A DNA stretch of 64,000 nucleotides from Lingula anatina (GCF_001039355.2 NW_019773970.1:505965-569964); one strand, 5' to 3'. Positions 12,493-27,604 are shown, counted from the first letter of the stretch. Notes: a model not told the origin generated them from the sequence alone. Translations and numbers: made by a program.

Positions 12493-15400
12493 ATGGATTT
12501 TAATACAATAGTTTGCGTAAAGATATACATATATCTTATTCTCTTTACAGTGTATGGAAGACCTAATCTCTTACCAAGTTTTGACACACCACAGGTCAAT
12601 GTGACGGTGATAGAAAACAAAGATGCCATGCTCCCATGCTCAGTGAATCATCTTGGAGAGCTCACTGTAAGTAAAAGGCTTAATTCTTATTTCTAATGTT
12701 TATTTTCTTAATATAAAATTAAGATACTGAAACTATTACTTCATCCTTCCATGAGAATTGCAGCTTGAGTATTTCTTTTGCTAAATAAGTTAAATTAGCA
12801 GATATATACAGGTATTTTCTCACACAGGTATGTCCAGTATATTGTTACATGTACACCACATGGTATAAAAAAGAATGGAGTAAAAAATGCCTCTATCCAA
12901 ATTACATCCTAAAACCAAATAAGATTTCATATTCACCACATATGGTGTATGAAGAGAAAAAGGATATTCAAGTACCAAATATGAGCCTCATAGCTACAAT
13001 TGTGGTAGGAAAAATTTCCAGAAACATGTTTGATTTTTGTATAATATAATCTACACACGCATGTACTTTGATAGCACTACATGTACAGAGCTAGCAGTAA
13101 GGCTTGTTTGGAAAAGCCATCTTCACAGGAAAAGCTAATGCTATATGATGTTTAGTTGTAAGATACTGGATTTGTACATTGGATATTCTTATAGTAATAA
13201 AAAAGGCACAGGGTGGAGACATACATGCATAAAAATGACTGTGTAGAGGAATGTGCATTTACTCGGAAACATTTATTGATGCACACGGGTACTTACAGCT
13301 ATACTTCACCACAGACAAATGGCAGGCTGCATTATAAAGCACACCATCAACCTTCTGATCAATACCACTGAAATGTATGTTCACTTCAGATAAGAATACA
13401 ACCCTTTAACAACTGTCACACTTCATGCCTATCACCTTAAAATGACCATGTGTACAGTATGAATCATCTCTAAAACCTACACAGTCTTGCTATCTAGTAC
13501 AGGAAGTAAACTAATTTTTTAATGATCTTATGTAAAATTGATTGAGGTTTTAATGTCCATCTCCCTTATTACTTGCATGATCAAGCTATTTCACTTTCTG
13601 AACTCTGACACATGACTATTTTATAGGTAGAGCAAATTCAATTTGTTTCTCAGTTTGCCACTTACATGTCTTTTTTTTCAAAAATAATTAATTACCCACC
13701 TTGTAAGTCAAATTATTTTAAAACTAGTTGTATATTTCTCATAACTTTTGTTTAGCTCCATATATCATTAATTTCCAAAATTAACTGTTGTTATCTAAAT
13801 TTTGTTAAAAAACGTAAAATGATCAGAATATGTCAAGAGGAAAATCACCACAAAGCATGAAATAAAACTCAAACGCTTAATTATATGTGTTTAAAAATAA
13901 AAGTAAGTGAACTACTTTTCCTGAATGAAGTTCCAAGTTCCTTCCATCAAAAATTGACTTCAACATAAATGTCAAACTGACAATTCAACCTCAAAACATG
14001 ATATTTGTCCTACGAAATGTCAATTAAAATAGTAAGTGCAGATTTCCTCAGAGAATGATCAATTGACACTGAAGTCAACCTTGTAAAGACCTTATTCCTA
14101 TGCACCTTCTCTGCCAATGGCAAATATACTTAGTTTAGAAATGTTCAAGGGCTATGACTAAAATATTCAGACTATATGATAATGAAATTCCTAAAAATAT
14201 TCACTTTTCTTTTTTTTCTGAAAAAACTTCTAAATAAAAACACTAGAAGTTTAGATTTTATCAAAATGACCATTCCACTTTGCAAGATACACATGTAGCA
14301 CATAATTTAGTTGATTACTAAGCTTTTGTTAGCTGGTCAGGCAATAATGTGAGTGACTGGCGATAATTCCGAGATTGCTATCTTACAAAGTTGCCAAACA
14401 TGATTCATCCCAGCGACTTAAAATGAACACTAAAGCCTCAAATCACAAAGGTACTTTAAACTTTCTTAAACCTGAAATAATCTACCCGAGATTTCCAGTT
14501 AACCAAACTAACCCCCCCTTCCAGTTTCCTTCAACTCCCTTTCTCCTCATACCTTCATATGAATCTAAATCAAAGTCAAATTGAAACAAAAAATTAAAAA
14601 TTAAATAATGACTTTGTGAGACACTGTTGTCTGGCAGATCCATGCAAAATGAACTTTTAGTTAAATGACAATATCAATGATACTGTTTAAGTTAATCTGG
14701 ACGCAGCCTCAAGGTATATGTAAACAAGCTAGTAACATGTCATTTTAGTGGACAGAACAGTTTTGACCTGAAGAACAGCCAAACCTAAAGATGCATGCAC
14801 ATAAGTGAAAACTGCAAGCAAATTGATCTACATGTACTGGAATGATCAAAACTCAGTAGAATTCTTGTTCCATGGAGAGAGTGAGCCTAGCAGTCCATAC
14901 AATTATTGAGCACCCCTCATCTCAAGTGGGGTCACCTTGCAAATAGTCAGGAAGTGATATGGAAGTTGAAGCAGATGTTAAAATCAAATTTATGAAGCTG
15001 TTCACATCTTCTCAACTAAATCTTTTCCCTATAGTTTAAGTTGGTTAATTAGTCATGATAAAAAGTGACTTTGAAAACTTTAAACAAATAGAGTATGATT
15101 CAAAACACTGTCAGACATAAAATATTTTACTGCACTTTCACATAACTGTTTAAGAGGTAGATAATAAAAAACAGATTTTTCATACCATCCTTAAATGATT
15201 TTGAGAGAAAGAATTTGGTTTTCAATTGTTTATTTTTTATACCTAAGGCCCTGCTTATACAATGGTGCATCATCTCCATCCCCCCTTCCTCTCATCTATA
15301 TTATGTAACCATTTATATTAGACCCTGTCAGATCGATCGATCTAGCAGGATCGACCCATCTCCAAGGGGTTTCTTGCTATAATGCTTTCAGCTTAAGAGG

Positions 15401-17284
15401 CTCCAATGTCTGGTACACCTACTGAAGCTGTAAGGGGGTAATTAACTACCATTTTAGCAGCTTCAGTAGGTGTGCCAGACAACTAAGCTGCTTAAGGTGA
15501 AAGCAATTTAGCGAGAAACCCCTCCGATATGGATCAATCCTGCTAGATTGATCTAGGTATGGACAGCTTCATTACTACATGTAAGTTAAATTTTCAGTAT
15601 AAAATAAATCAATTAAAAATTTATTTGAGAAAATTTTATACCACCTTGGATATGAAAAATCAAACGATTGTATTGCCTTCCTAAAATAAGCTTTGCAATA
15701 TCATCGAACATCTCAAATCTATAAATACAGGAAAAACTTATATCACCTGGGGCATGATCATGAGAAATTGAATACAGGACATCATGGTCCTAAGATGGAT
15801 TTCTCTTTTCTACCATAAGTGCATTGCGTAGCCAAGAACAGTTTAATCACCATGGGGAATCTGAATCAAGCAAGACAAGGATGTCATGAACAATGGAAGT
15901 TGATCATTGTCAACTGCCTCCTCCAATCTCAAGTTATTGGGCATTAACAATGACCTTCGTTTATACTTAACATCGTTAGATAGTCAGACCCATCCATTAA
16001 AAAAAGGCAAAAGTTTATTCAGAATTTAAAATTGTATTGAATAAAATGGGTTGGGGATGTCAGGTATGGGATGATGAAATATTTTGGTAATAAATGTCTT
16101 TTTAAAGTATATCAATGACATTATTGTCATGCAGACCTGTTTGAAATGAAAATTTTTGCTGAATACAGGGAACTTTTTTTATGGAAAAGCGCAAAGTTTC
16201 CAATCAAACTGTCAAAGGAAAGATGCAGCACAATTGTCTAACTTCTTAAAGGTTAAAATCTGATTAAAAAAGTAACCACATTCTGCCAACTTTTTTTACC
16301 TTAGGGTATACCGGATGTTTTTGAAGGTTTCAAATGGGATCAGAAAGGTGCCAAAAGTGTGTGTGCATCTTGAAAGAAAATTTAGTTATTACACTCCATT
16401 ACATGCATCTCTCACATGAATTGGTCCTCAAACTTAATTACATTTCAGAATAATTATCAGTTCTGAGTTCCTCTCTTTCTATGTAATTTTTTTTCTTACA
16501 AAAGGAAATTAACTTATCAGTACGGGAAAATTCATGGTGGATTTGAACCAAGAAAATTCCAATTTTCAAGACATTTCTGTCTTTTTTTCTTTCTCTTTCT
16601 CTTCCTTTCTTTGGCATATAAAAGACTTACCTAACAAGAATGGGAAATTAAGTCTGTGATGATCTGACCTCAGCAACAAGATCTAAGAGATTGTTTCTCT
16701 CTTGGGCTGCTGGTCTCTTTCCATGCACTAGATTATACATGTAGCAGTTGCTTTTTTTAAAGGCACATTAAGAAGATACCTGGAAGTGTAAATGTATTTC
16801 AACTAATAAATTAGAAAATATATAAATCAATAATGTAATCAATTTCATCTGTGGAATTGAAAAAATTAGAACAAATTAAAATCAATAAACGCAAAAGTAA
16901 AATACCAACCACATGGACGTTAGAGATAATGCTTTTACACTAATAGTTAAACTCTAATAGTGCTGGATTTCTAAATGCACTAAACATACTGAAATATAAT
17001 CAAAGGAAATAAATAACTGATAATTATTTTCAAAGTAAAATTCAACTCAATTGAGTTAATAATGATTGAACCTAAGATAATCTGACAATCATGTAACTTT
17101 TTCATGTCTTTAAGCATATCTTTTTGTTTTAAAGTAAGTCAATGTAATAATTGCAGGGGTGGGCAGAAGCTGTCTTCTGGGTTTTCTGGAAGACAGTCAG
17201 AATTTTTGAGTTTACATCGATGTGCAACTAACTTACTATATTGGAAGATGGTCAAAAAGGGAGTATGGATCAACAAAGATAATG

Positions 17285-17352
<68 letters not shown>

Positions 17353-19989
17353 ATAGGTGCTCTGGCAAGGTCCACAGGGGGAGGTTTTAACCCTGAATGA
17401 CAGGAGAGTAATAGACACCCATCGCTTTAGTATTGTGCGGCCTTATTTAAGAGACTGGAATTTACACATTGATGAAGTCAAACTGTCAGACCAGGGAAGT
17501 TATACGTGCTCTATAGGACCCCAACCTGTGCTTGCCAAGGTGGTCAATCTTCATGTAAAAGGTGGGCATGTAATTAATTTTACTTGAAGTAAACTGTATG
17601 GAATCTACTCAAGTGAAATATAATTTAACACAACAGATCGATTAATGTATATTTAAAATTTATTTTTACATATTACATACAAATATAGCAGTGATTACAG
17701 GAATAATTTAGTTTTTATTAAAATATCTAATTATTACATCTTTTAAGTGTAGTTTTGTATAAACCAAGAATGCTTGCTCTTTTCTAGTCAACTTAGTTTT
17801 GTCTCAGCTAACACATTATGATGCACAACCTGATGCAATGTTACACCTGCTGTTGGTTCTGTAGTATACATCTTACGTATATGTATACATAGTGTGCTTT
17901 TTACATCAGGAATAGAAAATGAGTTATTGATTTATTAGGCATCTTGCTTGGTTGCAGTCCAAATATTGGAACTGATTTGCTTTTTTTGGGGTTCTACAGA
18001 CTACCAATTGTACCGATAAACTAATGCTATTAATCTTGGTCTAATCTGTGATCTTTTTTTGAATCCAGTTCCTGCAGAAATAGTGTCAAACAGGTCAAGT
18101 CCCACATTCCAGAAGGTTAAAGAAGGTGACACAGTCATACTGACCTGCAATGTCACTGGTCAGCCCACACCAAAGGTCAACTGGTACAGAAGAGGGGCCA
18201 AAGAGTCTGATGATAAGAAAGAAAGTAAGTAAATCATTACAGGTACATAAATTCAAAAGAACATTTGCTGTATCGTTGGGCTTTCCATTTCACTATATAA
18301 GTGGCTCCTTTATAAAAAAAATTGCTTCTGTAATTCATTTTTCCCTGAAGAATGTCATTTTCATAGTCAAGCTGTGCAAGTGCATTTCTAGACCATCTTC
18401 GGTCAATTGTATTAGTCAGCAAGTATTTTACTCCCTAAAAGCTTTCCAAATCCTCTAAGAAATGTTTTTCAATACCTTACTCAAAACTAGACATTGCATC
18501 ATAAAAAACTAATTAGATAAAAGGTGTAATCCATTAGAAAGGTTTCCAATTATGACACATGGGTGGTGAATTAAAATGGCACTACTTTGGAGCAATTGAA
18601 CTGTCAACATCAATGATTCAACATCCATCAGGCAAAGTGGTAAGACGTCTTCACCAGAAGGATTGCAGCTAAGGCAGAGGGATATATTAACTTAAACAAA
18701 GTTTTACTTCACTTAAAACAGCACATTGTGATGTGGTGTTTAGAACCTAGTAATAATATCTCTTCGGTGTCAAATGATTGTATCTTTTTTTAACTGCATG
18801 CAATGTTTTAGCATTATTATGTCATATTGCTTAGAGGCTACAGGTGATGAGGAAACAGCTGCCCTGTTTCCACTGTGGAAAGGTAGGCTTGGATTATTAG
18901 AACATCTTTTTACAGAACAGGTTGCGTGCATTAGAAGTAGGTGTAGAAAATGTTAAGAGAGATTAACCCTAGTATATATTAGCTGAATTTTATACAATAG
19001 GTACATTAGTTTTAACAACAGGTTAATTATTTGTCAGTTATATTTTCTGCTTCTATATTTTGTTTCATTTTTGGTTCTCTCTTTATGCCAATAATATCAA
19101 TTACTTTAACTGGAAAAAACATCTACCTTTCAATAAAAAACCTAAATGAAATTTAAATTATAATCTGCTTAAATACGTGTAGCACTGCATGTCTAAATTA
19201 CATCAGTTTATTTCATAATCAACAAACTTCTACCAGTGACATCACTTGCCCAATTGCACTCATTTTTAAAAAGAATACTAGTATATTCAAAGACCAAAAT
19301 CAGCTGTAGAAAAACTTCCTCATTTTTCAACTGTGCAGCATTTTTTCATATTAGATACAATGTGTTTGTATTCAGCATTTTTTCATATTAAATACAATGT
19401 GTTTGTTCTCAAATTATACTCACATAGCTATAAGGTTTGCTTTTTAATAGATAAAAATAGGTGAATAGGATAGCAGCCTTTTTGTTTAATATTTCTGTTT
19501 CATCAGTGTTAATTTCTATTTCATTTAATTACTAGCAGATAAAATTTCCTAATCTGTATTTATTATGTAATAGAGTTTTGTAAAATTTAAGGTTATTTTC
19601 AATCACCTGTATGTCATGACAGAAGGTTTGTATAATCACAGTGATTGTTGTATCTGCAGGTTTACTGTGAGATTTACATTATAGCTATAAAATAAGGTCG
19701 GTAGCTTGTTCATATTTAAGCCACAAATGCAAGTACAATATATTCTTATACATATTATCAATTTCAAAAAGAGGTTATCACAACAGGTATCTATCTATCT
19801 ATCTATCTATCTATCTCAATCTGTCAGAACCCTTTGATCAATAGTACAAAATATGTATGTCTAGATGATGATTTGCATCTTGTCTGTTGACGTATAAATG
19901 AAATGTAACATGCCCACAGAATTTTGATTAATACAATTTTCCATGAGCATCATCTTTGTTGCTACTACTACTACTACTACTACTACTAC

Positions 19990-20021
<32 letters not shown>

Positions 20022-23000
20022 GGATGTGTAATTTACATGTTTGCTTTGATACCTATTTTTTATCAATACACAACCTATATTTTGGTTAAATTTGAATGTG
20101 TAGGTACCAGTATGTACCTAAATCAAGTGACAACATATTTTTAAAACAATTTATATGAAGTAACATATGATAACAGAAATTTGACAAACAAAAAAGGTGA
20201 TTAAATTTTCACCACAATGTTTTTCTGAAACTATTTTGCACAGATTTGACTTTTTCTTCCTTTTATTTCTCAAGAGAACTGGAGGGGGGGGGGCATTTAC
20301 AGCAAACACACAAATCGCAAAGCAAGTTAAATAAACCTCTTAATGGAACTTGTATATACCTAGTGTTGTCCCACATAGGGCAAAAATATTGTTTTATATG
20401 ATTCAGAAATATATTTATCATATAAGTATGCTAAGCTTTTCATCTAATAAACTGTCTTCCTATTATAGTATATAAATCATACTAGCATCGTCAAAGCCTA
20501 TAGGCATATAGCTATATGCTGATGCTTGCAGCTTTTCTCTAGTTCTTTCCTGTGTCTGTTTGCAGGCGAAGGAGGTAAAGATGATTTCCCAGAGCTTTCC
20601 TGGACTGGTACTACTCTTTGCTCTCCCTACTGTCACTGCACACTTGTGTGAAGTGGACTAACAATTGCAACGGGGACATATTTTGTAGCTTTTCTCCTAT
20701 TGTACTTAGTTAAAGAATAGGTTGAAAGCTGTATTTCATAGCACCATGAAAATTAAGATGCTATTTATTTGTATTCCATCCATTCCAAGATACCTGGAAA
20801 ACCAATCTTTGAAGCAACCCTGTTACTGCAGAACACCCCATTTTTCTAAAAAAAAAAAAAAAACTGATGTGTAATAACCAAGTACATTTTGGAGGGGTGG
20901 AAGTGGGGGCCTATGTCCTATCACAAATTTTTGTTCAATCTGTCTGTGATCAGTATGTTTATGAATAATGCACTGAAAATGCATACATGTGGTGGCCAAG
21001 TTTATCACACAAGTGCAGGTTGGGCAGGGATGCCAAGTTGCACTTGTTTATTGCTAAATTTCACCTAGAACTGATGCAATTGTTAGTTTCTTTCTATTGT
21101 CTGCTTAGACATTGTTCGTGTTCTTTCCTTTTCACATTTGCACAAGCACTGGCAGACGCACTATATTTATTCACATGTGAAGGTCAGAGATCCTGGTACT
21201 TCATCTGTATTGCTTAAACATCTTTGTGTAAAATGATTTGATATGTGCCAGTCAGATCATTCCCAACTTTTGTGATATTATTTATTGTGGTTCAAAATAC
21301 AATAGTTATACACAGAATTCTGCACAATGAAAACTTGTCTGTTAAGCTCTCAATAACATATTTAACATTAGGAGTGTTAATGTGGGCAACTCATAGGCCC
21401 GATGGTCTGAAGGGTTCATTAGTCTAAAAACTGGGCAACTCATAGGCCCAATGGTCTGAAGGGTTCATTAGTCTAAAATTCATTGGTCCAAAAAAGCATA
21501 TTCTATTTACACAATATATCTGAGAAAAAACTGTCCCTGTTCTCTGATAACAATAGCCAATGATGAGAACATTGAACCATTCAAACTAAGATGTACCCAT
21601 TAGATCAAAACCATGGGTGCCAAGGCATTTTCCAAATAAGCAAAGCTGAATATATATCTCTTATCTGAATAGCACAAGGGTGTGATTTTCATCAAACATG
21701 TGCAATATGGAGAGCATACACTTAAATACCTATGGCACTTTCAAATTAGTAACTAAACTTAGTAACAATTCAATGAGAGAACTATATTTTCATTAAAATG
21801 TTTATATTTTTGGGCAAATTTTTTAGAATGGAAAGATGTTCATCATTTGACTTTATGAATATGAAAAAAAATATGAAAAAGAAAACAAAACAGCCTTATG
21901 TTTCCTCTTCTTTACAAACATCTGTCAACCTGGTCCATTACTATGGAGAAAAAAAAAAAAAACAGATGAATAGTGCTCATATACAGGCCTACCCAACTAC
22001 CAGACTCGGCACCTAAGGATCCTGAATTAACCGGTATATCGGACCACACTACCCGTTTTCAAGGTGTGTGTCAGATCGCATTTCAGAGTATCAGTCAGAA
22101 CACCGACAGGATGAGCCCAGGCTCGTCTGTCACCTTGATTGGATAGTAAACGATTGTCGTAAAATCGCTATATGATTTTAAAACCGGGTGCATAAATTTG
22201 AAAACCACCAAGAACAACCTTAGACTGCCACATTAATCTAATACAATGCAAAAAAGCCCTATCAAAAGGTGTTAAAACATTCAAACCGAATGTCGTAAAG
22301 TGCCCATATACCCCCATAGAGACAATAAAATAGAGTACTCTAAAGTAAGAGTAAGGTTGTAAAGTAAGTCAAAGGTTGTTCTAGGTGGTTTTCAAATTTA
22401 TGCACCTGGTTTTAAAATCATATAGCGATTTTAAGACAATCATTTACTATCCAATCAAGGTGACAGTCGAGTGTGGATGAGCCCACAGTCGTCCTACAAA
22501 ATTTGTTCTGGGGTATGATACTCCGAAATGCGATCTGACACACACCTTGAAAACGGGTAGTGTGGTGCGATATACCGGTTAATTCGGGATCCTTATGTGC
22601 CGAGTCTGGTAGTTGGGTAGGCCTGATATATAAGCACATATTTATTCAACCCAGTTATCTTACAAGCACAGAAATTTATTTATTTAAAATGTGATACAGA
22701 TTTAGGACAGTGAACGAGCACCAAAAGATCTAGGAAAAAGCACAAATTTGTTTTCAGTTATGCACTATCAATGATCTTTGTTCACTGCTTTGTTGAATTA
22801 TTTCTTTCCTTCTAGCAGCCTCAGTTTCAAGATTATCTACTTCCAGGGGACGCCTCCCTGGTATGTCTCACATGCCAATTGTTTTCAGTGTTTGACCCGT
22901 TTCTTATTCACTGCATGTTTTATAGTTTTTTTTATGTGAGCTCAATTCAGCATAGCCACTTTGCATTACGTAATGCTTTTCATGTTTTTACACAAATTTC

Positions 23001-26000
23001 AGTATGCGCTCCACTCACAGGCACTTTACCTTACAGCTATAAAATATTTACTTATAATCGTTTTTTTTTTTTGTAAGACAATGAATAGCACTTTTTTGTT
23101 TTGTTTATTGCACTTGTAGAGGTGCTTCAGTCCTCTAAATTGTAAAAGTGTCTTTACAGAAAAATAAAGAACATGTATGTATGTGTGGAGGTTATATAAT
23201 TATATACACATGTAAAACTGTAGCTTTTTACAATGGTGTTGCTAGCTCATGGAATGTCACTGTTTTTATTCATCATACTGAGTGGAATTTCAAATTATTA
23301 TTTTAATTTTTTTTTTTTTTTGAGGTCTGTTTACATGTCCAACTTCATGTTTTCAATTTTTGAATTCTTATGAAGGTGAAGAAATTAAAATATAAAAGTA
23401 CCCTTAGCTACTGTACTAGAAAATAATAAATTAAAAACCATATATTTTTCCAACAGAATTTATTTTCAACATTAAATATGGGTTATTTAATAAACATTTC
23501 TAAACTTCTAAATTTCAGGTTTCAGGACTAATTTAAAATGTGGTTGAGATTTTATTTAAAATTTTTGAGTATGCTGTGTTGGTTATATTCTTCCTTTTAT
23601 TTGCTATATAGAATCAGATAAACTTATAAACATTTCTTAACTTAATAGCATTTATCAATTTCCAGAAAAATGGCATACAAATACCTTAAACCAAACTCAT
23701 CTAAATGCTTCAGTGATTTAAGCTAAACAAAAAACAAGCAGTTTTGAGATGCTATTTATTATAAGAAATAAAGATATTTCTATACATGATTTTGAGTCAG
23801 ATTCACAAATGCCATAGCACAGAATCAGAGCATAAAGAACACCCGTTTTCTAAAATATTATTTTTCTTTAAAACATTTCAGAGGTTGTTGGGCTTGATGG
23901 AGAAGTTATGATCATCCACAACATTTCTAGATATTGTGATGATGTTTACGAGTGTCAGGCTTACAATGGAGTGGCATCATCAGTCTCAAGACTGATGAGG
24001 GTGGTGGTGGAATGTAAGTATATTTGGTTTTTTATATTTGGCTGGGGAAAATGTTCATATTGATGAAGGCTATAGATCCATATAATTCATGATATTTTTA
24101 GTGATAAAATATTTATCATGCAAATTAGATCAAGATCACTATATTGTAACCAACATAGCCTTCTGTCCAATGGAAGCAAGTGTACAGTTACTAGCTAGTA
24201 CTCATGTTCAATAATTGTTTTAGCTTATTTAAACATTAATTATATTAATACTGTCGAAACAGACCAGTATTTTTTAATGTTCCACACACCCATTGAAAAC
24301 AAGTTCAAATGTTGGTACAGTAGCCTATGTGTGTGTGCATGATAGGTCTCATGAAATCATGATTGTTTATTCATATTTGAAAAGGTCTATAAAATGTGAA
24401 CAATTTGCATTGTACACATGCAAGTCAAAGATAATATGAACGTTTCCATTGCAAGTCAACAGTGCGATGCTATCAACAAAGAAAGGCTTTGATTATACCA
24501 ATCTTCCAAATTTATTTCAGTTCCCCCAGAGGTACGTCTGCCAAACCCAAGAATTGGTCAGTCTGTAGGCAAAGACACCATTCTTGAGTGTATCATAACT
24601 GCAGAACCAATTGTAACAATCTACTGGATGTACAGAAATACTGAAATCCAAAGGTCCACTAGGTATGATGTGGAGGCATATGATGAGGGACCCAAGACAG
24701 TGATCCTCACCGTGAGGATATTTGATCTCACCAAAGAAGATTTTGGAGAATATACTTGTGTGGCCAAAAATAAGCTTGGAATGGTGAAAAAATCTATGAC
24801 AGTGTTTGGTAAGTAGTGCAAACCCATTATATTTACATGACACGGATTTTGATTTATTTGTATTTTAAGGAGGTATCCTTCAAACAAATACATAAATCAA
24901 GAGAAACGTGTTAATGAAATATAATCAGGTTCACCCAACTACCAAACTCTACAAACAAATGATCACAAAACCGGTAGATCAGACCACATTACCCATTTTC
25001 AAGGTGTGTGTCAGTATGCATTTCACAGTATATCATACCCCATACTACTTTCCAGCCCCGCTGAGAATCATCACTTCGCGTACTAGGCAAGAGCAGTGTC
25101 ACGTCTGATACTCTGAAGCGTGTACTGACGCACAACTTGAAAATGGGTAGTGTGGTCCAATCTACCAGTGAATTCAGGATCATTGGGTGCCAAGTCTGGT
25201 AGTTGGGATTCGAAGGGCTGATAATAACCTTGCTGTTCTTAGTAGCTTTAAGCAGCATCCTAATTTCATTTTCTGTTTTAGTTTGTGTACTCACAGAAGC
25301 ATCTACCCAATAAGTCTGAAATATTGAATGTTACCAAAAATCACATATACAGCAAGCCAATAAAACATTTTTTTAGGTATTTTGACCATAAGTTTTGCAC
25401 CTTCCCTCTTTGATGACATCCATGACCAAGAGTACAAACATACATTTTTTTTATTTTATTCTATTCTATTTCTCTGTGTGACATCATATAGACAACCTAG
25501 AGGGGATTGATAAATTTACATGAAATATATTTATTATTCAACTTTCAGAATATATAGATACAAAAGAAGTGGATTCAACAACGGCAACACCACATTATAC
25601 CATTAAAGGAAAAGAGCCAGAAAATACTGCCACAGAGGTAGAGGTCATGAAACCATCCAATGATGATCCAGAGGCAACATCATTCACCAGAACATCAACT
25701 AATGGGTATTCAAATCCAAAGAATGAGAGACCAGGTATGGTGCATTCCAGAAATACTTTTTTTATGTCTCCTCCATCCCAGATTACCTCAAACCTTCATA
25801 ATCATATTCATACCAAGAAAAGAGGCAACACAGAAAATTGGTTGTTTCAGATTTGGCCAAACAAGGCCACTTTTATTGTATAATCCCACTGATCAATTGC
25901 CTAATTATTTGACCATGCAATGAATTGTTGCCTGGGTTAATTGATATAAATATTTAGGAGTAAATATTAATTGATAGATTAAAAATATACCTTAAATAGT

Positions 26001-27560
26001 CAATACGACTCAATATCCTAAAAATAATGCTGTAATGAGTCAGTAAAAGTTATTATTTACCTACAATTATGCACCATTTTCACTTGTGGGGTTGCAAAGA
26101 GGCCATAACTTCTTGCTTAATCGTACCAAAATTATAAAGAAGTGTGCAGTTTTAAAAGTATTTTGAGCAGAATAAGAGTCAACTTTATTTTAGTCATATA
26201 AAAAACTAGCTGAAGTGGTTACGTAGTAGAATGAGGTCAAGCAGTGACACTCCACATCATTAGTAAGAGCATGAACACAACATGTAGCTCAATTGAGACT
26301 ATACCTCTAAGGGGAGTTGAACAGAAAACTTTACCTGTAATAAAAATGTTTAAAGTTGTAAATATGGGTGAAAATTTGGTGTCATGAAAGATTAGTAAAA
26401 TGTTTCTAATGATATTCAAATATCAGCAATTCAAACAACAAAAGTAAAGTGATTAAGAAATTATATTTTCAGATTTTATTACAATTATTGTAGCCCCATA
26501 TGTACCTTCTCTTTATTCAGCAATTAATAAACTGAGTTTATTACAATGGAAATGAAAAATATATTTCCCACAAAATGAATTTCTAAAAAAATATCTGGTA
26601 CATTTATAAATATAACAGCTGGTTTCAACCATAACAGACTTGCAGATTGAGATAAGATTAAGACCTAAGAGATGAAAAAAATTAAAACAAGCATGAAAAT
26701 TAGCTTTGTTAGAAAATGATATAATTCCATTTGCTTGAGTTAAATACATTAGCTTAAATGCGCTGTGGAATTAGTAATGGTAAGACTTGTATTAAAAAAC
26801 AGGAGAGAAGCAATGACACATTAATCATTTAGTTCTTATAAATCATTACAAAATATTACAAATAGGTTAGAGCCCTTAGCATAAAAATATTTGATGAGCC
26901 TGTGTGCATTATCATTAAGTGTTGATAATCACCTGAAAACAAAAGGAATGAATAGACAAAATATATAGAATATGCTCAGGTGCAAAAAGTAGGCAACCCT
27001 GCTGTAAAAAATAATTAATTACAGTTAGGATGCAAAAAGCCTCGGTATTTTGTAATCATGACATGTATTAAGTTACAAGCACTTCAACATCAGGTAGCTA
27101 ATTTCTTTCAGAGAAACAAAAAAATAATCACACAACTATACATGTACACACTGTAGCCACAATATAAGTAGCCTCTAGACATTTTGTAACCATGATATAT
27201 GTGCATTTTCCTTACAAGTATTTCACTTTTGGTTTAGTAATTTTTTATCCTCTGACCCAAAGCTGTGATCACAGATTACAGTACATCCACTTGAAAGTAA
27301 TCCAGGCTTCACAATACAGTCCCTGGAGTTCTACAAATTGTTATTTAATGGAATTTAATGAAAGCAGGGACAGTAAAGCCAGCACAGATAATACAAAGCC
27401 ATCAATCATGGCCAGTGCACTTGTGAGGTGCAAGCTGCCTTTTAAAAATCTATAAAAAAAACACCATGAAACTGGTTCAGACTTTTCTCTTTCACTCTTT
27501 TGTTATTCCACTGAAAAATGGTAGCATCAACAAAGATAGATATCATGTCTAAATATGATG

Positions 27561-27604
<44 letters not shown>

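Noticed and set aside
12849-13049. Frame starting MYTTWYKKEW downstream of gene 1 Ig1
   Set aside because: Briefly looks like an Ig strand C, but no cysteine motif of strand F follows and no acceptor in the right phase precedes it.
17104-17400. 98-codon plus-strand frame overlapping the gene 1 Ig1 exon
   Set aside because: It crosses the microsatellite and splice acceptor in the wrong frame for the Ig domain (the Ig frame starts at 17357).
20982-21217. Possible secreted or membrane peptide in intron 4 of gene 1
   Set aside because: The frame is short, and no splice sites join it to the Ig exons in phase.
24517-24893. Minus-strand open frames of 108 and 90 codons
   Set aside because: They are shadows of the plus-strand Ig3 exon, which has intact Ig hallmarks.
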